A stretch of DNA of 39,604 nt from a virus. Position 1 is the stretch's first letter, and each line of letters begins with the position of its first letter. Positions 6,460-13,963 of the stretch are shown one piece after another. The DNA is taken from the IMG/VR virus record IMGVR_UViG_3300020180_000049, positions 1 through 39,604 of that record; one strand, given 5' to 3'. The notes beneath the pieces were generated by a model. The model saw only the letters and a list, made by a program, of their open reading frames with translations. It ran no database searches and was not told the DNA's origin. Both the position numbers and the translations under genes were made by a program.

Positions 6460-7498
6460 TAGAACCGTCGGATACTACCCCTCCGAGTCTTGCGATACCT
6501 GCTGGGAGAAGGGGGCTTATGACTTCATGGGGGACCTGATATGCGACAGATGCATCCGGGAGGCGGAGTCATCCGCAGTCGAAGGGCAGCCCCAGCCGTA
6601 CGATAACGAGTCCCTGCGGACAGAACTCGCCACCCTGCGGTCCGAGCATGGGCGGCTGCGGTCCATCGCAAAGAGCGCGGCGTCGTGTCATGTCGCATTG
6701 GAAGAAGATAACGAGACCCTGCGGGCCGAGAACGAGCGGCTGACGAATTATTTAAAAGGTACCCTCCCGTTAACAGAGGAGAACGAGCATCTGCGAGCGG
6801 CGCTGCGGACTGAAACCGCAGACCACTCCCGCACTCAGCAACTACTTGCGAACCGGGTCGGCAAGGAGAACGCCGCCCTGCGGGCCGCGCAAGACGCCCG
6901 GTCGCAGGACGACGGCAAGTTGGAGCGCGCTATCGAAGCCCTGCGCGCCGAGAACACCCAGATTCGCGAACAACTGCCGGGCTGGATCGAGCGTGAGGAC
7001 GCCCTGAGCGCCGAGGTCGAGCGGCTGCGGGCAGCTCTGACGCTAGTGCGGGACACGCAAGGCGGGCGTTACGGGTGGCCGTGGGATCACGTCGAGGCGC
7101 ACGTCAACGCGGCGCTGGGTCTTGTGCGTCCGATTCCAAGCGCGGGAGGCTGTGCGATGAACGACGTAACTAGACTGCTCGAAGCCGCCCGCGCGCGGAT
7201 TACTGACCCAGCGCATTGGACGCAGGGCGTTCTAGCGCGCGATGCCAATGGGATAAATTGCGCGTTCCTGTCAAGCGGCGATCCGGTTTGCTGGTGCGCG
7301 CTCGGGTCGCTCAATATGAGCGCCGAGACGCTGCATGCAAACCAACGGACCTATCAATCGGCAAACTGCGAAATGGTGGCTGCCGCTCAACGGATGCACG
7401 AAAGAACTATTTCGACCGTGAACGACAAATGCGGCCACGAAGCCACGCTGCGGATGTTCGACGACGCGATAAAGCACTCGAAGATGGGTGAGGCATGA
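6452..7498 (+). CDS. Zinc-ribbon, coiled-coil and DUF6197-like fusion protein
   Basis: A 348-residue protein with three parts. Residues 10-40 hold two CxxC pairs (CDTC, CDRC), a zinc ribbon. Residues 45-205 are a long coiled coil with repeated LRxEN/ALRAEN heptads. Residues 236-348 (from MNDVTRLLEAARARITD) resemble the DUF6197 family, which has a WTQGxxARD motif and a CWCALGSL core. The DUF6197 part has its own in-frame ATG at 7157 with GGGAGG eight bases before it, so it may also be made as a separate 113-residue protein. AGGAATCT precedes the ATG at 6452. Function of all parts unknown. Confidence 0.7.
   Translation: MNDRTVGYYPSESCDTCWEKGAYDFMGDLICDRCIREAESSAVEGQPQPYDNESLRTELATLRSEHGRLRSIAKSAASCHVALEEDNETLRAENERLTNYLKGTLPLTEENEHLRAALRTETADHSRTQQLLANRVGKENAALRAAQDARSQDDGKLERAIEALRAENTQIREQLPGWIEREDALSAEVERLRAALTLVRDTQGGRYGWPWDHVEAHVNAALGLVRPIPSAGGCAMNDVTRLLEAARARITDPAHWTQGVLARDANGINCAFLSSGDPVCWCALGSLNMSAETLHANQRTYQSANCEMVAAAQRMHERTISTVNDKCGHEATLRMFDDAIKHSKMGEA
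7157..7498 (+). CDS. Possible internally started DUF6197-like protein
   Basis: In-frame internal start inside the fusion gene: GGGAGG at 7144-7149 and ATG at 7157. The product (113 residues) would be exactly the DUF6197-like module: MNDVTRLLEAARAR, then WTQGVLARDANG, CWCALGSL and a C-terminal FDDAIKH. Proteins of this family are usually stand-alone and about this length in phages and actinobacteria. Whether it is made separately is inferred from the ribosome site only. Confidence 0.45.
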   Translation: MNDVTRLLEAARARITDPAHWTQGVLARDANGINCAFLSSGDPVCWCALGSLNMSAETLHANQRTYQSANCEMVAAAQRMHERTISTVNDKCGHEATLRMFDDAIKHSKMGEA

Positions 7499-7698
7499 TC
7501 AAAAAAAGACTAATCAACGAAAACGCCGCCCTACGCACCAAAAGCGAGCGGCTGGTATTGAGGGTCGCCGCATTGGAGCGCGCGTTGCGGCGCTCTGCTT
7601 CTCGTGTAGCAATCAGTGAGGCGCCGGTGCCTGGCGAAAAAGGCGCGTCAATTCTTCGCGAAGCGGACTTCTTGGTACCACGACAGGGAGGTGTGTGA
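7495..7698 (+). CDS. Small coiled-coil protein
   Basis: A 67-residue protein whose first 40 residues are a coiled coil (ENAALRTKSERLVLRVAALERAL), like a short version of its large upstream neighbour. Coupled by ATGA to the gene before and by TGATG to the gene after. Possibly a partner or duplicated fragment of the coiled-coil protein at 6452. Confidence 0.55.
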   Translation: MIKKRLINENAALRTKSERLVLRVAALERALRRSASRVAISEAPVPGEKGASILREADFLVPRQGGV

Positions 7699-7976
7699 TG
7701 CCAATCGAAGATGACGCCCATCGCCGCGTGCGCGGATTGCTGGAGAGCAACAAAGCATTGCGCGGCGCAATATTGGCCCGGGGCGCCGAGATCGAGCGGC
7801 TGGTGAAGGACCGGGACGAGCACGCACGTATCTCCTGGGCACGGGGGGCGCAGATAGACACACTGACTAGTGCTCTCATTAAGATCGCCCGGGCTGACGG
7901 GGAGTTTGCGGCAGACGAACTGGAGCGGCAGGCCTCCGACGTGCTGCACAAAGTCGGCACGGGGGCCGCATCATGA
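7698..7976 (+). CDS. Small coiled-coil protein
   Basis: A 92-residue helical protein (LLESNKALRGAILARGAEIERLVKDRDEHARI...), with the same NKALRG/IERL coiled-coil character as the two preceding genes. The ATG at 7698 is better placed than the GTG at 7695 relative to GGAGG at 7687-7691. It overlaps the primase start by ATGA, so it is expressed with the replication genes. Confidence 0.6.
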   Translation: MPIEDDAHRRVRGLLESNKALRGAILARGAEIERLVKDRDEHARISWARGAQIDTLTSALIKIARADGEFAADELERQASDVLHKVGTGAAS

Positions 7977-8740
7977 CTAGCATCCTGGAGATGGTCTTGG
8001 GGGACATGGTCGGGGTGAATTGCACCCATACGTGCCCGAAGTGCCTGGAAAAGTCCCTGTCCACGCTACGCCGGCCCGATGGCATGGTCCTGTACCAGTG
8101 TTGGCGGGCTACGTGCGCCATATCGGGCGTCAAGGGGGGAGGTGCCCGCGGTCCTGGTCCCAAGGCCCCGGCCTTCGAGCCGAACCCGTACCCGTATCCC
8201 ACGGCAGCGGTCAAGGGGGCCTACTACCGGGTACGGGATGACGGGGAAGGGCGGGGGGTGTGGTCCGAGACGGTCTGGGAGTGCATCGCCTTCGACGGGG
8301 CTTTACTAGGCAACGTCTCCCGCCGGGTCTACGAAAACCCAGCCCAGAAGAAGTTGGTCCGGACCTGGAGAGAACTCAACCGGCCCTTCTACTGCGTGCC
8401 CCGGCCCCTGTCGTGTTCCCGCCGCGGGGTGTGGTTGGTCGAGGACACGGCCTCCGCCGTGCGGCTCGGCGAGAATCACTGCGCCGCGGTGTCCCTGCTC
8501 GGGACCACTCCCTCCGAGGACTTTCTACGCGACGAACTGGACTTCGCCATGCGGCGATACGAAAAGACCCGCATTGTCATCGCCCTGGACCCCGGGGCAG
8601 AGGCCGCCGCCGCGAGGCTCCGGGACCGTCTCCGGGCTCGTGCGGACTATGAAGTGCTGGTGATTCCCATCGAGATGGACATCAAGGACATGACCGAGTC
8701 CCGTCTGGAGGCGCTTGTGGACTTCTATAACCCGTGTTAG
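7973..8740 (+). CDS. DnaG-type DNA primase with zinc ribbon and TOPRIM fold
   Basis: A 255-residue protein. An N-terminal zinc ribbon uses cysteines at about 21, 24, 43 and 48, the template-recognition module of phage primases. The C-terminal half is a TOPRIM fold: strand plus glutamate in VWLVEDTASAV (Glu157), then IVIALDPGAEAA (Asp206) and a late KDMTE. It makes RNA primers for lagging-strand synthesis. In T7 the equivalent is the N-terminal half of gp4; here it is a separate gene directly upstream of the helicase, 28 bases apart. ATGA overlap fixes the start. Confidence 0.82.
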   Translation: MTSILEMVLGDMVGVNCTHTCPKCLEKSLSTLRRPDGMVLYQCWRATCAISGVKGGGARGPGPKAPAFEPNPYPYPTAAVKGAYYRVRDDGEGRGVWSETVWECIAFDGALLGNVSRRVYENPAQKKLVRTWRELNRPFYCVPRPLSCSRRGVWLVEDTASAVRLGENHCAAVSLLGTTPSEDFLRDELDFAMRRYEKTRIVIALDPGAEAAAARLRDRLRARADYEVLVIPIEMDIKDMTESRLEALVDFYNPC

Positions 8741-8768
8741 TCTGTAGCCCCCCCGAGAGGAGTAGAGG

Positions 8769-9965
8769 ATGACCCCATACCGGACCCTGCTGGCCGTGTC
8801 GATGCGAGACCGGGAGTCCTTCGAGATGATCCGTGCCTCCGGGGAGGCCGATCATTTCCAGGACATGCTCGCGCCAGTCTGGGTTGGCGTCCTGGCTTTC
8901 TATGAACGGGATGCCGGGGTGCGCTCCTGTGACCCGGCCCTGCTGATTGCCGAGGTGCGCCGCACCCAGCGTAACCCCAAGCACGCGGATGCGGTCGAGC
9001 AGATCATCAAGGACCTCGCCGAGGCCGATGTCTCGGCCCCGAATGCCCGGGCATACCTGGAGGCCGCGGCCCGGGAGCGGGTGGGGGACAGCCTCTCCGC
9101 ATCCCTGGCTATCCGCCGCCCATCCCATGAGATCCTGGGGTTGATCCAGGAGTACATGGAACTCGATAGCAGATATGCCCCCCAGGACGAAGCACAGCCC
9201 GACTGGGCGGCCCTGATTGCGCGCCGCACCGACCCCGGCCAGCGGCTCGCCCTGACCCCCAAGGAGCTAAACGACTGGGTGGGCGGGGGCTTGCTGCCGG
9301 GGCATAACGTGACCCTGTTCGGCCGGCCGGAGTCGGGCAAGTCAGCCCTGGCAATCTCGATGGCCTGCGGGTTCGCGCGCCGGGGGCACAGGGTGCTCTA
9401 CGTCGGGAACGAGGACCCTATCGAGGATATTGCCCTGCGGGCCATCAAGAACCTGACCGGGATATTGGACCCGTCCGGGAACCCGGCCGCGGCGGCCCTC
9501 GAAGCCGTCGCCAGGGGGCTTAATAACCTCGTGTTCCGGGAGCTATCCCCAGGGTCTCTGGGGGAAGCGGAGCGCCTCGTGCGCATCCACAAGCCGGAGG
9601 TCCTGATCGTGGACCAGTTGCGGAACCTGACCGGGGGGAAGCTGGCCGACAACTTCACCCAGCTGCTCGATAGATCCGCCCAGGGTATCCGGGCCATCGG
9701 CAAGAAGTACAAGCTCGTGACCATCGCCGTGACCCAGGCCGGGGACTCAGCCCGGGGCAAGCCGGTCCTGAACGACGGGGACATTGACTCATCGAACACG
9801 GGCATCCCGGGGGCCGCAGATGTCCTGATCGGGGTGGGGGTGACTGAGCACCTGGAGGCCGCCGGCCAGAGGATGCTTTCCATCTGCAAGAACAAACCGA
9901 CCGGCCGACATGGTTTCTTTCCTGTCCAACTACACGCGGCCCTGTCCCGCGTCAGGAGCAAGTGA
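8769..9965 (+). CDS. Replicative DNA helicase, RecA/DnaB-type
   Basis: A 398-residue helicase. The N-terminal 130 residues are helical (primase-interaction type region). The RecA-like ATPase core has Walker A GRPESGKS at 185-192, a following NEDP segment, Walker B VLIVDQL at 278-284, and TIAVTQAGD as the motif 3 glutamine. The core is the same as the helicase half of T7 gp4 and of DnaB. GAGAGGAGTAGAGG precedes the ATG. Placed between primase and polymerase, it is the replisome motor. Confidence 0.88.
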   Translation: MTPYRTLLAVSMRDRESFEMIRASGEADHFQDMLAPVWVGVLAFYERDAGVRSCDPALLIAEVRRTQRNPKHADAVEQIIKDLAEADVSAPNARAYLEAAARERVGDSLSASLAIRRPSHEILGLIQEYMELDSRYAPQDEAQPDWAALIARRTDPGQRLALTPKELNDWVGGGLLPGHNVTLFGRPESGKSALAISMACGFARRGHRVLYVGNEDPIEDIALRAIKNLTGILDPSGNPAAAALEAVARGLNNLVFRELSPGSLGEAERLVRIHKPEVLIVDQLRNLTGGKLADNFTQLLDRSAQGIRAIGKKYKLVTIAVTQAGDSARGKPVLNDGDIDSSNTGIPGAADVLIGVGVTEHLEAAGQRMLSICKNKPTGRHGFFPVQLHAALSRVRSK

Positions 9966-10360
9966 TGAATTTGCAAGAGGCTTTCGATACCTCCGCGGCG
10001 CATTTGCTGCGCCAGAACGCGCGATCCGTCTACGATCAGGAGGATTCCCGCTCAGTCTGCTACTACCGGACCCCGTCCGGGCGCAAGTGCGCCATTGGCG
10101 CGCTGATCCCGGATGTGCTGTACCGCAGGTCGTTCGAGAACAAGCACGTCCGGGAAATCATGACGATGTCCCCCGAGGTCGCCGCTCACATTATGACCGG
10201 GGCCCGGGGCAAGGACATGATGCTGGTCCTCCTGGAGGATCTTCGCCGGCTCCATGACGGCAGCTTGCCCGATCTTTGGCGCACCGGCCTGCTGAGTATC
10301 GCCGCCACGTACGGCCTGAATGTCTCCGTCCTCGATAACACCAAACGAGAGGTTGCCTGA
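9965..10360 (+). CDS. Conserved phage hypothetical protein
   Basis: A 131-residue protein with the pattern MNLQEAFDTSAAHLLRQ, then SVCYYRTPSGRKCAIGALIPD and a C-terminal DLRRLHDGSLPDLW. Short proteins with this CAIGALIPDxxY core are common in phages and have no assigned role. The ATG at 9965 has AGGAG eight bases upstream and forms TGATG with the helicase stop; the GTG at 9962 is too close. The stop forms TGATG with the next start. Confidence 0.7.
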   Translation: MNLQEAFDTSAAHLLRQNARSVYDQEDSRSVCYYRTPSGRKCAIGALIPDVLYRRSFENKHVREIMTMSPEVAAHIMTGARGKDMMLVLLEDLRRLHDGSLPDLWRTGLLSIAATYGLNVSVLDNTKREVA

Positions 10361-10554
10361 TGTACCTGTCCTACGCTGACGCCCTGAAGGGTGTGGTCGA
10401 TCCCGATGCCGTTGAGCCCCTCGTGGGCATGATCCAGCAAGTGAAGACCTGGGGGGATTTCCAGACCAAGTTCCTCCCCGCCTCGGTGGTGGTGAACCTT
10501 ATCGACGAGATCAAACGGCTCAAGGAGATCGAGCCCGCAGGGTCGGATGAGTAA
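10360..10554 (+). CDS. Hypothetical protein between helicase and polymerase, 64 residues
   Basis: A 64-residue acidic protein (MYLSYADALKGVVDPDAVEPLVGM..., ending LKEIEPAGSDE). It overlaps the preceding gene by one base and the polymerase start by eight bases, so the three are coupled. No family recognised; location suggests a replisome accessory. Confidence 0.55.
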   Translation: MYLSYADALKGVVDPDAVEPLVGMIQQVKTWGDFQTKFLPASVVVNLIDEIKRLKEIEPAGSDE

Positions 10555-12439
10555 CACCGGCCCAGGGCTCCCTTGGTACTTGCGGGACCCGGGGGCCCAC
10601 CACTTTTCCAGCGGGCAGGTACTGACGCTGGACTTGGAGACAACGAACGTGGAGTACGGGGACTCCCGGCTCCCGGCCAACCGCATCGTGCTCGGAACCC
10701 TGAAGCACGGTGCGGGACCGTCCCGGACCTACATGGGACAGGAGGATGTATTACAGGCGCTGGCTTGTATCGACGAGCCTACTATCCTTGTGGCGCACAA
10801 CGCCAAGTTCGAGCTAGGATGGATGCTGCGGCTGGGCCTGGATATCTCCCACTTCTTGCCGTGGGACACGATGATCGCTGAGTACGTGATCGCGGGCAAC
10901 CGCCGTGTTCCCCTGGACCTGGGGTCCGTGTCCACGAGACGGGGGTTTCGAGGCAAGGACCCCGTCGTGGATCTCCTGATCGAGGGGGGCGTCTGCCCAT
11001 CAATAATACCCGAGCACTGGCTCCGTGCCCGGTGCGAGCGGGACGTACAGACCACGCACCAAGTTTACCGCGCTCAGAACGTGGAACTCCTGGGCACCAA
11101 GCTCCTGAACGTCCTTTTTACCCGGTGCATTGTTACCCCAGTCCTGGCGGCCATCGAACGCGAAGGGATGACGCTGGACAAGGGCCGGGTGTACAAGGAG
11201 TACGATAGAGTTGTGCGGGCTCGGGGGGAGGTCGAGCAGAAGCTGGTACAACTCACTGGGGGGGTCAATACCCGGTCCACCAAACAATTGGGCGAGTACC
11301 TTTACGGCAAACTCGGGTTCGCCGAACTCCGTGACCGGATGGGCCGGCCGCGGCGGACCAAAGCGAGCAAGGCCCACCCGGAGGGGCAGCGACTCACGGA
11401 TGCCGACACGCTGGAGGCTCTTGTAGCCACCAACCCAGCGCAGAAGCAGTTCAAGAAGCTGCGGAGTGAATTCTCTAAACTTGACGCGGCTCTCAGCAAG
11501 AGCCTCAGATTCTTTAACGGCGTGTGCGAGGAGCATGATGGTACCTTTTATGGCAACTTCAATCAGTGTGTCACACAGACCCACCGCCTCTCAAGTTCGG
11601 GCCGGCGCATCACGCTCCGGGACAAGCACGAGTGCGGCGCGCAATTTCAGAACCTTCCACGGGAATACAAACGGCTATTCCGCCACCGGGATCAGGACAC
11701 TGTATTGGTGGAGCCGGATGGATCTCAATTGGAATTCCGCGTGGCGGCGTTTCTTGGGCAGGACAAGGTCGCGTGCGCGGACATCGTCGCAGAGGCAGAT
11801 ATCCACCGATTTACTGCTTCAGTCCTTCACCGATGCCCGGAGGATCAGGTCACAAAGGCCCAGCGCACCAACGCCAAGGCCTCCACGTTCAAGCCGCTCT
11901 ACGGCGGCATGTCGGGCACGGCCAGGGAAGTAGCGTACTACGAATCCTTCCGGGAGAAGTACAAGGCCATCTATGACACCCAGATGGAATGGGTTCATAA
12001 GGCCATGAAAACCCAGCAACTGGAAACCCCCTGGGGACTGGTGTTCTACTACCCCGGGACGGAAATGACCCGCTCGGGGTACATCACGAATACCCCTAAC
12101 ATCTTCAACTACTCGATCCAGAGTCTGGCCACGGCGGACATTATCCCAGTGTCCCTCGTGTACACATACTGGGCCATGAGGGCGGAGGGAATCCGGGGCA
12201 GGATCTTCAATACGATCCATGACTCCCTGATCGCGGAGATCCATCGGAATGATGTTGACAAGTTCCGAAAGGTTGTATTAAGCTGCTTTCTGGCCCGCAC
12301 GTATGAGTTCTTGTCCCGGGTATATGGGATAGAGATGAACGTCCCGCTTGGGGTGGGGTTCACGGTGGGCAGCCACTGGGGCGAGGGCGAGGAGGAGAAA
12401 CACTCCGCACCCTATAAGACGATTCTTTCAGATTCTTAA
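10547..12439 (+). CDS. Family A DNA polymerase with 3'-5' exonuclease
   Basis: A 630-residue replicative polymerase of the T7 gp5 / Pol I type. Exonuclease motifs: Asp29-x-Glu31 in LDLETT, AHNAKFELGW (note Glu where Asp is usual), and CERDVQ. Polymerase motif A DGSQLEFR at 391-398, motif B RTNAKASTFKPLYGG at 440-454, motif C HDS at 558-560. The residue matching Pol I Phe762 is Phe448. Length fits small phage polymerases. The stop TAA lies inside the TAAGGAGG ribosome site of the SSB gene. It should copy the genome with the primase and helicase upstream. Confidence 0.95.
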   Translation: MSNTGPGLPWYLRDPGAHHFSSGQVLTLDLETTNVEYGDSRLPANRIVLGTLKHGAGPSRTYMGQEDVLQALACIDEPTILVAHNAKFELGWMLRLGLDISHFLPWDTMIAEYVIAGNRRVPLDLGSVSTRRGFRGKDPVVDLLIEGGVCPSIIPEHWLRARCERDVQTTHQVYRAQNVELLGTKLLNVLFTRCIVTPVLAAIEREGMTLDKGRVYKEYDRVVRARGEVEQKLVQLTGGVNTRSTKQLGEYLYGKLGFAELRDRMGRPRRTKASKAHPEGQRLTDADTLEALVATNPAQKQFKKLRSEFSKLDAALSKSLRFFNGVCEEHDGTFYGNFNQCVTQTHRLSSSGRRITLRDKHECGAQFQNLPREYKRLFRHRDQDTVLVEPDGSQLEFRVAAFLGQDKVACADIVAEADIHRFTASVLHRCPEDQVTKAQRTNAKASTFKPLYGGMSGTAREVAYYESFREKYKAIYDTQMEWVHKAMKTQQLETPWGLVFYYPGTEMTRSGYITNTPNIFNYSIQSLATADIIPVSLVYTYWAMRAEGIRGRIFNTIHDSLIAEIHRNDVDKFRKVVLSCFLARTYEFLSRVYGIEMNVPLGVGFTVGSHWGEGEEEKHSAPYKTILSDS

Positions 12440-12449
12440 GGAGGACGGC

Positions 12450-13013
12450 ATGGCGAAGGTTCAAGGTCAAGTGTTCCGGATCTACGAGAAGGAATTCCGG
12501 GGCAAGAAGTCGATCTCGGTCAAGTTGGAGGACAACCCGATTTTCTATCGGTTCGGGGACAGGCGCCACGCGGGCATCCTGGAGCCGGGTAACGTGGTCG
12601 AGTTCGAGGCGGGGGACACGAACGAGGACGGCAAGAGCGCGCACGCGAACGGCACCCCCGTGCAGGTCAAGGGCCAGAAGTCGGGCGGCGCATCGGCCCC
12701 GTCCGGCGGTGGCGGCGGTGGCGGGGCCCGCGAGGTGTCGATCCATTACCAGTCCGCTCGCAAGGACGCGCTGGAGTTCTTGCAGCTCGCCCATGTGGTC
12801 GGTGCGTTGAAGCTGCCGGCCACCGAGGCGAAGCGGCTCGGCGTCCTGGAGGCGGCTCTGGACAAGTACACGGCCATCTTCTTCGAGGACACCGGCATCC
12901 TGGGTGCGGTCACCCGGGCGAACGAGGAGCCGGCCGAGGCGGACGAGGATAGCCCCGTCCCGAAGGTCAAGGTGAAGAAGGCGGCCGAGGTCACTGAGGA
13001 GGATGACGAATGA
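12450..13013 (+). CDS. Single-stranded DNA-binding protein, T7 gp2.5-like
   Basis: A 187-residue protein beginning MAKVQGQVFRIYEKEF, an OB-fold-like start, followed by a glycine-rich linker (residues about 72-92, with seven glycines in a row) and a helical part. The last residues are very acidic (EVTEEDDE), the hallmark of SSB proteins that dock on polymerase and helicase with their tail. A full TAAGGAGG ribosome site precedes the ATG, so high expression is expected. Directly after the polymerase, as expected for a gp2.5 counterpart. ATGA overlap with the next gene. Confidence 0.72.
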   Translation: MAKVQGQVFRIYEKEFRGKKSISVKLEDNPIFYRFGDRRHAGILEPGNVVEFEAGDTNEDGKSAHANGTPVQVKGQKSGGASAPSGGGGGGGAREVSIHYQSARKDALEFLQLAHVVGALKLPATEAKRLGVLEAALDKYTAIFFEDTGILGAVTRANEEPAEADEDSPVPKVKVKKAAEVTEEDDE

Positions 13014-13225
13014 TTTGCACCAAGAAGTCGGGGAATGTCCAGATGATCCTCACCATGACCGAGGAGGAGGCCGAGGAACTGTCCGGCCTCCTGGCGATGG
13101 CGTCCTGGGACGAGTTGTCGTGGGCCTACCCTCTCTACGAGGCGCTCGGCACCGCGACCGACACCATGTTCTCCTGGAATGAGGATGAGCAGGTGCTGAC
13201 GCCCACGCAGCCGGACGAGATCTAA
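13010..13225 (+). CDS. Small acidic hypothetical protein
   Basis: A 71-residue acidic protein (MTEEEAEELSGLLAMASWDELSW...). The ATGA overlap with the SSB stop favours the start at 13010, although a later in-frame ATG exists at about residue 12. No family known; possibly a regulator of the replication proteins. Confidence 0.6.
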   Translation: MICTKKSGNVQMILTMTEEEAEELSGLLAMASWDELSWAYPLYEALGTATDTMFSWNEDEQVLTPTQPDEI

Positions 13226-13230
13226 AGCAA

Positions 13231-13641
13231 GTGGAATCTATCACGCAGCACGGGACACCTCTTGCGGTGGGTGGGGACCGTCGGGAACAGCGCCGGGTAC
13301 TGGTGTGTGGGGGGAGGGACTTTTCCTCGGGCAGCATCCTAGGGGATATCCTGGACGAGGCGCATGCATACTGGCCATTCCGTTGCGTGATACACGGGGG
13401 AGCGAGGGGGGCAGACGTTCTGGCAGGCGTCTGGGCAGCGATGGCGGGGATCACGACCGTGGTGGTCCCCGCCCTCTGGGACTTCTACGGCAAGCCCGCG
13501 GGGGTCCGCCGCAACCGGGAAATGCTGCGGCTCCTGTCCCCGGACTTGGTCATCGCATTCCCCGGCGGACCCGGCACAGACAACATGAAGGAACAGTCCC
13601 AGAAATGGGGGTTCCCCGTAATGGAGGTCAAGGTTTCATGA
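13231..13641 (+). CDS. SLOG-family protein (DUF2493/YspA-like)
   Basis: A 136-residue Rossmann-like protein. RVLVCGGRDFSS, then VIHGGARGADVLAGVWA, then GKPAGVRRNREML and LVIAFPGGPGT match the DUF2493 branch of the SLOG superfamily, whose members are thought to bind nucleotides or nucleotide-derived ligands. The start is GTG at 13231 without a strong ribosome site; a GTG at 13266 is an alternative that loses only the non-conserved N-terminus. Lies between SSB and nuclease genes. Role in phages unknown; ligand sensing or counter-defence are possibilities. Confidence 0.78.
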   Translation: MESITQHGTPLAVGGDRREQRRVLVCGGRDFSSGSILGDILDEAHAYWPFRCVIHGGARGADVLAGVWAAMAGITTVVVPALWDFYGKPAGVRRNREMLRLLSPDLVIAFPGGPGTDNMKEQSQKWGFPVMEVKVS

Positions 13642-13883
13642 GGACCATCAAATGGCAGCGGGCGACCAGGAAGGCCCGCAAGGTCGAATTGGACGGCATC
13701 AAGTATCATATCCAGAGGAGCATTGCCTTGGGCCATGTTATGGAGTCCTTGGCTCTGTCCCAACTCCATGACAAGCTAGTGGCTCTCGTGGACGACCCCA
13801 GGTTCGGCGCGGAGGTCAAGCAGATCCGCTTCGACGCCCTGCTGATCCGGTACGGATACGAGTCCCCGCTGAGATACACCTAG
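13638..13883 (+). CDS. Hypothetical basic protein, 81 residues
   Basis: A basic helical protein (MRTIKWQRATRKARKVELDG..., then QLHDKLVALVDDPRFGAEV). The ATG at 13638 overlaps the SLOG stop; the open frame upstream of it is the shadow of that gene. The stop TAG overlaps a GTG start. No family recognised. Confidence 0.6.
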   Translation: MRTIKWQRATRKARKVELDGIKYHIQRSIALGHVMESLALSQLHDKLVALVDDPRFGAEVKQIRFDALLIRYGYESPLRYT

Positions 13884-13963
13884 TGAACTTCGCTGCACAA
13901 ACTCTGGCGGTGGCAGGGTGGTTCCTTTGGGCCCGCTCTTGGTTCGAGGCCCTGCTGTCATGA
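13883..13963 (+). CDS. Membrane micro-peptide, 26 residues
   Basis: A GTG at 13883 shares a base with the preceding TAG and opens 26 codons whose TGA overlaps the flap exonuclease ATG (ATGA at 13960-13963). The product reads MNFAAQTLAVAGWFLWARSW followed by FEALLS, a single hydrophobic helix. The coupling on both ends, with exactly the same TAG/GTG junction seen at 4050, is the main argument. It could be a real membrane peptide or simply a reinitiation relay that carries ribosomes to the nuclease gene. Confidence 0.45.
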   Translation: MNFAAQTLAVAGWFLWARSWFEALLS

